From Candidatus Poribacteria bacterium (GTDB lineage Bacteria; Poribacteria; DTPJ01; WJIO01): a stretch of 36,248 nt of DNA. The position numbers and the translations under genes were made by a program. Below, in pieces: positions 15,702 to 25,700 of this stretch. Location of the stretch: positions 1-36,248 of the forward strand of contig WJIO01000116.1 of the NCBI GenBank assembly GCA_014730235.1. Reading direction: 5' to 3'. Each line of letters opens with the position of its first letter. Position 1 is the first letter of the stretch. Under the pieces are notes generated by a model, which was not told the origin of the DNA, made no database searches, and was given only the letters and a program-made list of their open reading frames with translations.

Positions 15702-16324
15702 GCGCGAATGCCATGAAATTCTTTTAACGCAAAAGCCACCCTCTGTAATACAGTTATATGTGATAATATTACCAGTATCCAGAGTGCCACTATTAGAAAG
15801 CTGCTGTTAAAAGATTTGAATGTCATATCTCCAAGTAAAACACCCAGGGCCAGAATTATTATACGTTCAGGACGTTGCATCAATCCTACTTTGCATTCTA
15901 CTTTCAATCCCTCGGCTCTGGCTCTTACATAACTAACTAAAAATGAGCTTATTAAGGCAAGTCCAGTTAAAGCTAAACCTGTAACCATTCTGGATCCACC
16001 GTTTATAGAAAAATATATTGCTAATCCAAGGAAAATAGCCCCTTCTGAATACCTGTCAACAACAGAATCCAGAAGCGCACCAAAGGGATTTGTTACTTTG
16101 CTTACCCTGGCCACCGCGCCATCCATCAGGTCAAAACTTCCGCCCACCAGGATTAACACCCCTGCTAATTTCAGGCGACCAATCGCTATACATATACCAG
16201 CAATTATTCCAAAAATCAATCCTGTAATTGTTAGCATATTAGCTGTTATACCTATGGCTGCTATACCTTTAGCGACAGGCTGAGTGATATAACTTAACCA
16301 TCTTCTTATTGTAGCATGGAACAT
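15698..16324 (-). CDS. CDP-alcohol phosphatidyltransferase
   Basis: The 208-residue integral membrane enzyme joins a CDP-linked lipid to an alcohol with release of CMP. The family motif D-x2-D-G-x2-A-R-x8-G-x3-D-x3-D is complete: Asp65, Asp68, Gly69, Arg73, Gly82, Asp86 and Asp90. About six hydrophobic helices surround it. The product could be phosphatidylglycerol phosphate, an inositol phospholipid or similar; the sequence alone does not decide. The gene sits between the AccA-like gene (18 bases upstream) and the lipid kinase (4-base overlap), making a compact lipid-metabolism operon. The ribosome site before ATG 16324 is weak. Confidence 0.92.
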   Translation of the reverse strand: MFHATIRRWLSYITQPVAKGIAAIGITANMLTITGLIFGIIAGICIAIGRLKLAGVLILVGGSFDLMDGAVARVSKVTNPFGALLDSVVDRYSEGAIFLGLAIYFSINGGSRMVTGLALTGLALISSFLVSYVRARAEGLKVECKVGLMQRPERIIILALGVLLGDMTFKSFNSSFLIVALWILVILSHITVLQRVAFALKEFHGIRA

Positions 16325-16342
16325 TTTGTTACATCCTAACTA

Positions 16343-17107
16343 TCAATTGATTTTATCTGTAGCATTTTGAGAAGACCTAAATACACCAAAATTCAAAAAC
16401 TGGTTTTGAAGTCTTTTAAGTCTTTCTTTTATAAGAACATCTGGATCAATATTTGACAAATGGCGTAATTCCTCCAGTATTGCTTCCTTTAATTGAGTTG
16501 CTACAGAAGCCTGTTCTTTCTGGGATAAAAATGTAAAAGCCTTGTGAACTATATTCATATCCAGTAATTGTTGTGTATTTAAACATAAAGACTCGTTACC
16601 AAAATCAATAATCCAACCCTTTTCTGATGATGAAGTATGACAGGTTCCATCATCCAGAACAAAAATACGATCTCCGGCACATAAATCTATAGCTTTAATA
16701 TCATCAGATTCGCCCATTATTACATTAACAACAGGAACTTTTATTTGAGACATATTTCTCACGCTTCGGGCTATAGATTCATCTACTATTTGCTGTTCTG
16801 AGATGGACAATGAAGGCAGAACAGGGACATTGACAAATGTTACAACTGGTTTATTAAAATCCTTTGCAAGTTTCATAAGGCGTATAATTTTTCGATATCC
16901 TGCCGAAATAGAAAAATTGGATTCTGAGTGTTTATCTGATGACTGATAATTAACAACCACAATTTTATATTTACCTATACGGCCTAATCCTCCAACAACA
17001 GCAGGATCATCACCTGATTTACGGTCACCGTGTAATTCTATAAATTTATCAAATATTAATTCAAAAAATTCCATATTATTACTTGTATCAGCCAAAATAT
17101 CACTCAT
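16343..17107 (-). CDS. Degenerate acetyl-CoA carboxylase alpha (AccA)-like protein, probably non-catalytic
   Basis: The 254-residue protein follows the carboxyltransferase alpha fold: FFELIFDKFIELHGDR (14-29), AVVGGLGRIGKYKIVVVNYQ, AGYRKIIRLMKLAKDFNKPVVTFVNVP (69-95), ESIARSVRNMSQIKVPVVNVIMGE (110-133). However, the glycine-rich loops that hold the CoA and biotin carbonyls in AccA are replaced: the usual D-x-PGAYPG-x2-AEERGQ reads NVPVLPSLSISEQQ (93-106), and GEGGSGGALA reads GESDDIKAID (132-141). Conserved scaffold without the oxyanion loops suggests a pseudoenzyme, or another crotonase-fold function. No AccD partner is adjacent. A GGAG ribosome site lies ten bases before ATG 17107. It heads the operon with the CDP-alcohol phosphatidyltransferase and lipid kinase. 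Confidence 0.75.
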   Translation of the reverse strand: MSDILADTSNNMEFFELIFDKFIELHGDRKSGDDPAVVGGLGRIGKYKIVVVNYQSSDKHSESNFSISAGYRKIIRLMKLAKDFNKPVVTFVNVPVLPSLSISEQQIVDESIARSVRNMSQIKVPVVNVIMGESDDIKAIDLCAGDRIFVLDDGTCHTSSSEKGWIIDFGNESLCLNTQQLLDMNIVHKAFTFLSQKEQASVATQLKEAILEELRHLSNIDPDVLIKERLKRLQNQFLNFGVFRSSQNATDKIN

Positions 17108-17337
17108 GAAACATTACTCCAGAAACCAGATAAAATATTTGGTTCTTCAGATTTAGTTTGGCAATGAAGAAAAATCACAAATTATATAGGAAAAACCATA
17201 TATTTTTAACCTTCATAATTATGTTTCCCTTTTTCCAAAGGTTTATTTCTGTGGAATATGACAATATCTTCTGCTAACGATTTATATAATATCATAAATA
17301 TATCCAAAATGCAACGAGTTCTTTAATTATAAATTAT

Positions 17338-17637
17338 AGTACCTGTTTCAATTTAGTAGGTTGAAATTTTTGGTTATTCCGGGTTCAGTGTGGCTATAAT
17401 TTGAAAATTCTCTCAGCTTGTCATTTCTGCGAAAGCAGGAATCCAGATGCATCAGCACAAATAATGGATTCCTGCTTTCGCAGGAATGACAAATGGAGGA
17501 TGTTTTTTCTTAATTGGACAATGTTTTTTACACTTCCACACTCAAACCGGATGAACCAAAATTTCTGATACAGACTAAAAACTTTATTTGTTATTCCGTT
17601 CTTCGCAATGACACAGGGATGTAAAATTTATGCTTGG
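17338..17637. repeat. Long palindromic repeat with double hairpin, inverted partner of 2906-3175
   Basis: The sequence TTAGTAGGTTGAAATTTTTGG and left arm GGTTATTCCGGG lead into a 28-bp stem with one mismatch (17418-17445 against 17465-17492) made of two hairpin motifs, TCTGCGAAAGCAGGAATCC and GGATTCCTGCTTTCGCAGG. The right arm and tail run to ATTTATGCTTGG at 17637. The right half matches the reverse complement of 2906-3060; the left edge matches 31957-31990. A decayed left arm (TTGGTTCTTCAGATTTAG) lies at 17151-17168. The remaining 17108-17738 gap shows AT-rich sequence without a gene. Confidence 0.8.
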
Positions 17638-17738
17638 TATTCAGCTTACCACCGTTGACAATACTTACAAAAAGAGGTAAACTAGGTTCAGAAAATTATA
17701 TAAATTCCCATAATCATAATGTTAAGAGAGGTAAATAT

Positions 17739-18767
17739 ATGTATAAAGTTGGTATTATTGGTCTGGGGAGTATCGCAGCGCGTTATGCAAAGCCGGAAGA
17801 TCCATATCCCTACTGCCATACAGGAGGAATCCGTTACTGTGAGTCCACAGAACTGGCGGCTGTGGCTGATCTATCTCAGGAGCGAAGGGATGAGTTTAAA
17901 CAGATCTGGGGATCAGCTTTTCCGGAAGATTCGATAAACTACTACGAAAGCGACATCCAGATGTTGGATAACGAAGAATTGGATATAATAGCCGTATGTG
18001 TCCGGGGACCGCATCATTACAAGGTTATGATGGAAGTATTGAAATATGACATAAAGGCCATATTTCTGGAAAAACCGGCTGGTTGTTCTCTTAAAGAAGT
18101 AGACGAAATGACAAAAAAAGCCAAGGAAAAATGTATACCAATTGTAGTCAGCTATTCCCGTCATTGGGCACCACACCTGCTTAGGCTTCAGGAATTGGTT
18201 AAAGATGGATTGGTGGGAGAAGTCCAGTCTGTCATTGGTTACTGCGGTGGCGGGGTTCTATCTTTCGCCATTCATACCACAGACCTGATATGCCAGTTTG
18301 CCGGATATGATCCTGTTTCGGTAACGGGCTTTGTTCGGACATCCCAGGGGCAGGTTCCTGAAGGTTACGAACCTGAACCGCCTGTTATCGGTGCGACTAT
18401 AAGATACTCAAGCGGTGTTATAGGATACCACGTCGGTCAGCATGGAAAAATCGGGGGATTTTCTGTTGATGTTTTAGGAAGTGAGGGCACACTTAAAACT
18501 GGTATGTATACAGGAACAGTATTGCAAAAAGACGGTGAAATAGTTGCTAACAGTGCTCTGGATCTTCCCGAAAACGCCAGTGTTTTTAAAGTAGCTTACC
18601 AGCAGATAGCAGATTATTTGGATGGCGGTCCTTTACCCCACTGCTCAGAAAAAGATTATATGGCTGTCAACGAAATAGGATTTGCCATGATCGAAAGTAG
18701 TATTACCGGAAAAAATATTGATATTCCATGCCAGAACCGGGAAAGGTTGATATACGCAAACGGATAA
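17739..18767 (+). CDS. Gfo/Idh/MocA family oxidoreductase
   Basis: The 342-residue cytoplasmic enzyme has an N-terminal Rossmann fold with GIIGLGSIAARY (residues 5-16), the family motif FLEKPAG (about 109-115, Lys112 catalytic or cofactor-contacting), and a C-terminal alpha/beta domain with the conserved HTTDLI segment. Members oxidise or reduce sugars, inositols and their derivatives with NAD(P). The open frame extends upstream to 17634, but that part lies in repeat sequence and lacks a ribosome site. ATG 17739 has AGAGAGGT just upstream and starts exactly at the Rossmann strand, so it is chosen. A sugar isomerase-like gene follows after 28 bases, the usual partner in sugar or inositol breakdown. 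Confidence 0.92.
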   Translation: MYKVGIIGLGSIAARYAKPEDPYPYCHTGGIRYCESTELAAVADLSQERRDEFKQIWGSAFPEDSINYYESDIQMLDNEELDIIAVCVRGPHHYKVMMEVLKYDIKAIFLEKPAGCSLKEVDEMTKKAKEKCIPIVVSYSRHWAPHLLRLQELVKDGLVGEVQSVIGYCGGGVLSFAIHTTDLICQFAGYDPVSVTGFVRTSQGQVPEGYEPEPPVIGATIRYSSGVIGYHVGQHGKIGGFSVDVLGSEGTLKTGMYTGTVLQKDGEIVANSALDLPENASVFKVAYQQIADYLDGGPLPHCSEKDYMAVNEIGFAMIESSITGKNIDIPCQNRERLIYANG

Positions 18768-18795
18768 ACTCAAATACAAAGGCAAGGAGCGATAA

Positions 18796-19620
18796 ATGCA
18801 AATCGGAATAATGGCCAGAACTTTTGTTCGTCCCACCCTTGAAGAAGTCCTGGACGCAGTAGCATCCCATGATATACACTGTATCCAGTTCAGCTTTACA
18901 TGCGCGGGATTGCAGGAAATGCCTGTGGATATCGAACCCGAGATATCCGATTACATAAGATCTGAAATGCAAAAAAGAGACATAGTAATGGGGGCAGTAT
19001 CAGGCACATTTAACATGATCGACCCAAATGTTGGCAAAAGATACGATGGTCTGCAAAGGCTTGAAACGCTTGCTGCTGCATGTGAAAGGCTGGGTACTTC
19101 AGTCATAACCCTCTGCACCGGAACCAGAGATCCAGAAAGTATGTGGAAATGGCATCCCGAAAATGACACACCGGAAGCCTGGGATGACCTGGTAAAAGTT
19201 ATGACAAAAGCCGTAAAATATGCAGAAAAATATAAAGTCAACATGGCCTTTGAACCAGAAGTATCCAATGTGGTAGATTCTGCCAGCAAAGCTCGAAGGC
19301 TTATTAACCAAATCAAATCCCCATACCTGAAAGTCGTTATGGATCCAGCCAATATATTTCATAAAGGCGAATTAGTCCGTATGAATGAGATGATCGATGA
19401 GGCTTTTGTGCTATTGGGTGACTATATAGCCCTGGCCCATGCAAAAGACCTGGATCACGACGGTGAAGCCGGACACCTGGCGGCAGGTAAAGGACTTCTG
19501 GACTATAAACAATATTTATCATGGCTAAAAAATTATGATCCAGACCTGCCGTTAATACTCCACGGCCTGAGCGAGGACGAAGTTGATGACTGTGTGGATT
19601 TTCTTAAAGTCCATGGATGA
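18796..19620 (+). CDS. Sugar phosphate isomerase/epimerase-like TIM-barrel protein
   Basis: The 274-residue protein belongs to the xylose isomerase-like TIM-barrel (AP_endonuc_2) family. Likely metal ligands are the Glu in MAFEPEVSNVV, the Asp in VVMDPANIF and the His in LAHAKDLDHDG. The last barrel strand reads LILHGLSEDE, where many relatives have a Glu ligand instead of the His. An AAGGAG ribosome site lies six bases before the ATG. With the adjacent Gfo/Idh/MocA dehydrogenase it probably forms a two-gene unit acting on a sugar, keto-sugar or inositol. The exact substrate is not readable. Confidence 0.88.
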   Translation: MQIGIMARTFVRPTLEEVLDAVASHDIHCIQFSFTCAGLQEMPVDIEPEISDYIRSEMQKRDIVMGAVSGTFNMIDPNVGKRYDGLQRLETLAAACERLGTSVITLCTGTRDPESMWKWHPENDTPEAWDDLVKVMTKAVKYAEKYKVNMAFEPEVSNVVDSASKARRLINQIKSPYLKVVMDPANIFHKGELVRMNEMIDEAFVLLGDYIALAHAKDLDHDGEAGHLAAGKGLLDYKQYLSWLKNYDPDLPLILHGLSEDEVDDCVDFLKVHG

Positions 19621-19670
19621 TTAATGTTGAAAATCAAAACCTTTTCAGAATTAAACTTTATTTTGATTTT

Positions 19671-19695
19671 TTACCCCATTCAATTCTGGAGAGCC
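19671..19695. repeat. Decayed right arm of the palindromic repeat
   Basis: TTACCCCATTCAATTCTGG then AGAGCC resembles the right arm at 6696-6719 (TTACCCCACTCAAGCCGG then AAGAGCC) with a few changes. No hairpin remains. It lies about 100 bases before the giant A2M-like gene. Confidence 0.45.
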
Positions 19696-19793
19696 ACAAA
19701 TATTGTCAAACAAATACACAAAACAGACGTTATATATTTCAGAATCAGAAATATATATTAAAATAAGCATATTTTTTCACCAGGAGGATCATA

Positions 19794-22700
19794 ATGAAAA
19801 TTTCACATGCCTTTATGTGTATAATTCCCATGCTAAGTCTGTTTATTATTACCCAATCATCCAATGGCAGCGTTTCAATCAAACAGGTAAGACAGGCCCT
19901 TCAGAACAAAAAATTCACCGAAGCCGCCGAGTTTGCCGAAGAATCCTTAAAAGTCTCTGACAAAGACAGGGGTACCTTGACATACTACAAGGCCCTGACC
20001 CTCTTTCATATTGAGAAATACAACGAATCTGCTAAAGCCTGTCAATCAGTCATTGAACAACACAAAGATTCCACCTGGTACAGAAAAGCCTTTTTCCTGA
20101 AAGCTCAATGCCATATACGTCTAAAAGAATTCAAAAAAGCCGAAGACATCTATGATTCGGAAGTCCGTAGACTCCTTTCAAAATCCAGGAAAGAGGATAT
20201 AGCCCGAATATACTTTCGTTTTGCCGAAGCTGTATCCCGTAAACCCGGCAATGATGAACTTGGCACGCCGCCGCCTGATTACCAGAAGGCCTACGAGTTA
20301 TACAGAAAGGTTCTGGAACTCGAGATCAATCGAGATTTAAAAGATGAGACCATGTTCCTTATGGGACGCATGATGCAGATGGTGGGTAATCACAACCAGG
20401 CCATTTCTGAATATCGAAGTTATCTTCATGAATTCGATCCATCGTGGTTAGGGCCTGTAAATTCAACTCGTCGGGAAAGGCAGGATTCAGCAAGCGTTAT
20501 TCCCGGTAAATATATACACCAGGTCAGGTATTATCTAGCCCAGAGTCAGATTGCTCTGGATCAGGTTCAATGGGCAAGGGTTAATCTGGAAGACCTGATA
20601 AAAATGCTTGAAACTATTTCAACCCAACTGCCTTTAGAATTAACCCCTGAAGCCCGTTTCCTCATGGTAAAAACATATCATTTCCCCGAACCCAGGAATG
20701 ATGATGAATTAAACAGGGGCATAAAGGCTGCACAGGAATTCATTGATGATTACCCAAATGATCCCCGCTCTGTAAAACTTGGCTATGATATAGGTTCGGC
20801 TTATAGCTCAATGGGTAAAAGCCACCAGGCTCTGGAAGCCTATAAAACCTTTCTGGAAACAGAATTTAACCAGGAAAACATGGGTGAAAAATGGGATAAT
20901 CTGGGTAAATCTCAATATATCAAACTGGATATTATAGGATTTAATCCCTCATCAGAAAACTTGTCCAATTATATCCAGAAACTCCGTATGTTAGCCACAT
21001 ACAGAAGGGCTGAAATTCTATTCTCCCAGAAAAATTACCCGGAAGCCATAAACGTCTGGAACAGCTATATAGCACAGTTCCCCAATGGCCCCCGGTGGAA
21101 TGATGCCCAGCAGGGAATTGTTAATGCCGAGTATCAGAAAGGCCTGGATCTGATAGCTGAGGAGAAATACGATGAAGCCGTCGCAGTATGGGACAACTTT
21201 CTTAAAGAGCATCCCCTGGACGGCAGATCTCGCCAGATAATGTTTATTTATGGCCTGATTCACTACTACAAAGCCAAAGAACAAAAAGATAAAGGCAATT
21301 CACAGAATTACAGGATGGCCATATCCGAATGGGAAAAGCTGGTTAATAAATATCCCAATACCGAGGAATCATCCCTGGCCCTCTTCCGAATTGGTCAGAT
21401 ATATGAAGAGAAAATCGGTGATCTGGAAAAAGCCCTGGAAGCTTACCGCAGGCTGACCTGGGGAGGCTGGCATGACGATGCTCAGAACCGCATAAAATCT
21501 ATGACAGAGAAAAACCTTAGACTGGTTACTGAGAGGGTTTTTCGGACAAATGAACCGGCAAAAGTAAAGTTAAACCTGCGGAATATAAAGAAAGTCACTG
21601 TAAGTGTTTACAAGGTTGACCTGGAAGCTTACTGGCGCAAGATGAACGGCATAACAGGCGTTGAAAATCTTGACATCGCCCTTATTTCCCCTGATGAAAC
21701 TTGGGAATACGAAGTTCCTGAATACGAGAAATACAAACCCTTTGAGCAGGAGATCGAAATTCCCTTTGATAAAGCCGGTGTGTGCGCTGTCCACATAAGC
21801 GAGGAAGACCTGGAAGCCACTACAATGGTCATAAGAAGCGACATTGATGCCATAATTAAGGCCTCTCGCCGGGAAATATTGATATTTACCCAGGATATGA
21901 TTAATAATCAACCTGTTCCCGACGCAAAGGTTCTGGTAAGCGATGGTAAAAGCATTATTAGCGAGGGTAAAACGGGCCCGGATGGTGTTTTTTATGAAAA
22001 AGCGAATGAGCTTAAAAATGCCTCTAATGTAACGGCTTTTATCATCAAAGACAACAGTGCCTCTTCTAATGTGTTGCAGTTGCAGGGGTTAGGATTAGCT
22101 CAGGGGTTGTCCCCAAGGGGATACATCTACACCCACAAACCCGTATACAGGCCCGGACAAAAGGTGTATGTAAAAGGTATCATCCGGGATGTCACCGACG
22201 GCAGTTACTCAGTATCTCCTGAAGCCCCTTATAAGGTTTCCATTATAGATCCCCGGGGTCGTCTTATATACTCGGAAGAACTGAAATTATCCAGATTCGG
22301 TACGTTTGACATGGAGATGCTTCTGGACGACAGCTCATCAGTGGGGGAATATCGCATTACAGCCCAGTCCACAAAAGAAAAAGATAAAATCTTTAACGGC
22401 GTTTTTTCAGTTGAACAGTATCAGCTTGAAAAAATACGCCTTGCCCTGGAATTTCCTCGGAAAGTCTATTTTCGAGGAGAAAAGGTGGAAGCCACCTTTT
22501 CAGCCAGCTATTACTATGGTCAGCCGCTAAAGGAACGCACCATCCGGTATGTATTGCCTGATGGTCGCAGTTACACAGGTAAGACAGACGCAGAGGGCAA
22601 ACTTAAGATCGAGTTTGACACAACCCCCATGCAGCCCGGAACTGTTCTGAATTTCAACGGCAGTATAGATGGCGAAAACGTGCAGGTATATGATACGGTG

Positions 22701-25700
22701 TTTCTGGCCCTTCTGGGCTTTAATATAAATGTAAAACCGTCTTCCAATGTGGTTATATCCGGCGAACCTTTTGAGGCAATGGTAACAACCACCAGGGCTG
22801 ATGGCGAACCCACAGGTAAAGACCTGACATTAAAGGTTTATCGCCAGACGGAACGCAAGGTTCACCCTATATTTTCCCAGATTCCCTGGATCGGTGACGA
22901 TTCAAAACCCGGCGGTGAGGTGGAGATAGAGGAACATAAGATCACAACAGATCAGAAGACCGGTAAAGGAAGAATAAAGCTATCCCTGGAACAGGGCGGC
23001 AGGTATATTCTTCGGGTAAAGGGTGTTGATAGATTTGACCAGCCGGTTTCCGGCGAGGGAAGTATACAGATTTCCGATGACAGCGACTCGGTCAAGTTGA
23101 GGGTTTTTTCCGACACATCAGAGCTTAAAGTAGGTGAAAAGCACATTGTGCGTATACACTCCCGGTTAAAGCCCACGTTGGCCCTGGTGACATTTGAGGG
23201 TGAGGGCATCATAAGCCATCAGGTATTGTCATTAAAAGAAGGCTGGAACGAAATGGAATTTGAAGCTGGAAATGAGCATTTCCCCAATTTCCATCTTTCA
23301 GTTGTTGCCATAGACGGACAGCATCTTAGAACTGCTGGAAAAGATTTCAATGTCTTAAGACGTATCATGGTGACTATGACACTTAATGATACATACAAGC
23401 CCGGTGAAGAGGCAGAGGTAACTGTAAAAACTCTGGATCAGATAGGCAATCCTGTAGAGGCTGAAATGGCAATGGTCCTGGTGGATGAAGCCCTTTACTC
23501 CATTTATGATGAGAATGTTCTACCTATAAATGACTTCTTCAATGAAGGCATACATCGGGATGCACCCATGCGGACAGTCTCTAGCTGCACATTCAGCTAC
23601 AAACCACCTACACGCAAAGTCTCCAAAGAGGTGCTGGAAGAACTGAGCAGGATGGAAATAGCAGAGAAATATGCCAGGGACAAAGCCGGTGTGTTAAAGG
23701 AATTAAATGGTACTATATCTTTGGGTATACCTGTTGAAAGTGCTGAACTGCGCGATAGACAAATGTTAGATGAAGAAGTAGTCGCTGAAGATGCTCTCAG
23801 TCTTAATAGAAAACGCTATGCTGGCAGATCATCCAAACAGCTCAGGGCACAGGAAACCCCTGCTGCTCTGATGAAGTCAGATATGGATTTTGCATACTTT
23901 GCTGATTCTCCTGCCTTAGCGCCATCGGGTGGAGGTGGTGTGGCATTTGGTGAGGAACTTACCGCTGGTTATGGTCTTGCACCGCAGATCAGGCGGGAAA
24001 TCGCAGGTCTTGGATACTGGAATCCGTCGGTGATTACCGACAAGAACGGTGAGGGCAAAGCTGTTATAACTATGCCGGAACGCACAACCCAGTGGAGATT
24101 AACAGCGCGCGGATGCACAGTTGAAACCCTTGTAGGACAGGTCTTTGAAAAAACAGTTATCCGCAAGGACTTCTTTGTGGATGCAAAAGTTCCGTCAATC
24201 GTTACAGAAGGGGATAAAATCAGGGTTCATACACGAATACACAACCTCACAGACTTTGCAGGAAAAGCACAGTTGAATCTGAAAATAGAAATTGACGGTG
24301 CTGGAACAAAAGGGATTCAAGAAACAGTAGACGTTTCAGGTAACGACACTGTGGAATTCGTGTTCCCGGAGGTGGAGATAACATCAGGTCGGGAAGTACA
24401 GTTGGAACTTACAGCAAAAGCCGGTGAGATGTCCGATGGAATATCCCGAAAGATACCTATCAGACCCTGGGGCATGGAATATTCCCACAGCAGTTCAGGC
24501 GTATCCAGTGGAAACGAAACGGTGTTCCTGGAACTGACGAAGGGCATAGAGTATATAAGCAACAGGCTTAACATAAGCATTGGCCCGGATGTAAACCGCA
24601 TGGTATTTGACATGGCCATGAATACCATAAGACCGATGGATATGTCTTTCTCCAGCCGTATACATCCTGTTCCCGGAGACGTGGGAAGCGATCTCCTGGC
24701 CCTGGCCTATGCGCTGGATTACCTGGAGGCAGTTGGCGGCGATTCGGAAGACAGCAGGCAACTGGTTTCACAGGCTCGCAGCCTGTCGGCTTTGCTGGTT
24801 ACAAGACAGAGAGACGACGGCGGCTGGTGGTGGTGTGAAAATGCAGAACAGAGCGACATTCACGTCAGTGCCAGAAACCTGTGGGCCCTGCTGCATGTGC
24901 AAAAACAGGGCATTGAGGTGCATTCTGAAGCCATCGAAAAAGGCATCGCATACATGAAAGAAGCCTTTGCGCGGCTGGAACAACAAAAAGACTACGACAA
25001 ATCGGTGGTACTGCACACCCTTTCTGCGGGTGGAGAAGCGGATTTTGCCTACGCCAACAGGCTTTACAGGAATCGCAACAATCTTAATCCCGCCGCTCTT
25101 GCCTATACGGCTTTGATCTTCGCCAATCTGGACAGGAAAGAGATCGGCGGTGAGATGCTGGAAGTATTGGCTTCAAAGAGCGATAAGAAAGCATCTAAAG
25201 GTTTATATGAAAACGTAGAAACGGCAGCGTTGGCAATGCTGGCCTGGGAGATGATACAACCTGAATCGCCTGTTGTAGACGAGATACTGAACTTTATCAT
25301 GTCTCAACGGACATTCTATGGTTATTCACCCTATAAGGCCAAGGGTCCTGTTGTTGCAGCCCTGGCGATGTACTACGGAAAATCTCAATATTCCAGCAGT
25401 GATTATAATCTTGAAATAAAAGTAAACGGTAAATCCATCAAAGTAATAGATGCAAAGGATAAACAGCCAGCCGTTATGGTCAAGGTGCCATTAGACATGG
25501 TAAAAGACGGACAGAATAAGGTGGAATTCCAGCTTAAAGGCAGCGGCAATTACGCTTATACAGCCACGTTAAGCGGCTTTTCACCGGAATTCAAAGATCC
25601 GGAATCGTGGAAAAACCCACATATCCGGTCGCGGAACTATTATCACGCGCCTATTGAATACAAAGGTCGCCAGATAGCATCCAGCACCACGCAGATCACC

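Noticed and set aside
17634-17738. N-terminal extension of the Gfo/Idh/MocA frame
   Set aside because: It starts in repeat sequence and lacks a ribosome site; the Rossmann strand begins at ATG 17739 with an AGAGAGGT site.
24317-25300. Several antisense frames of 65-100 codons inside the A2M-like gene
   Set aside because: They lack ribosome sites and family similarity and are explained as shadows of the long coding frame.
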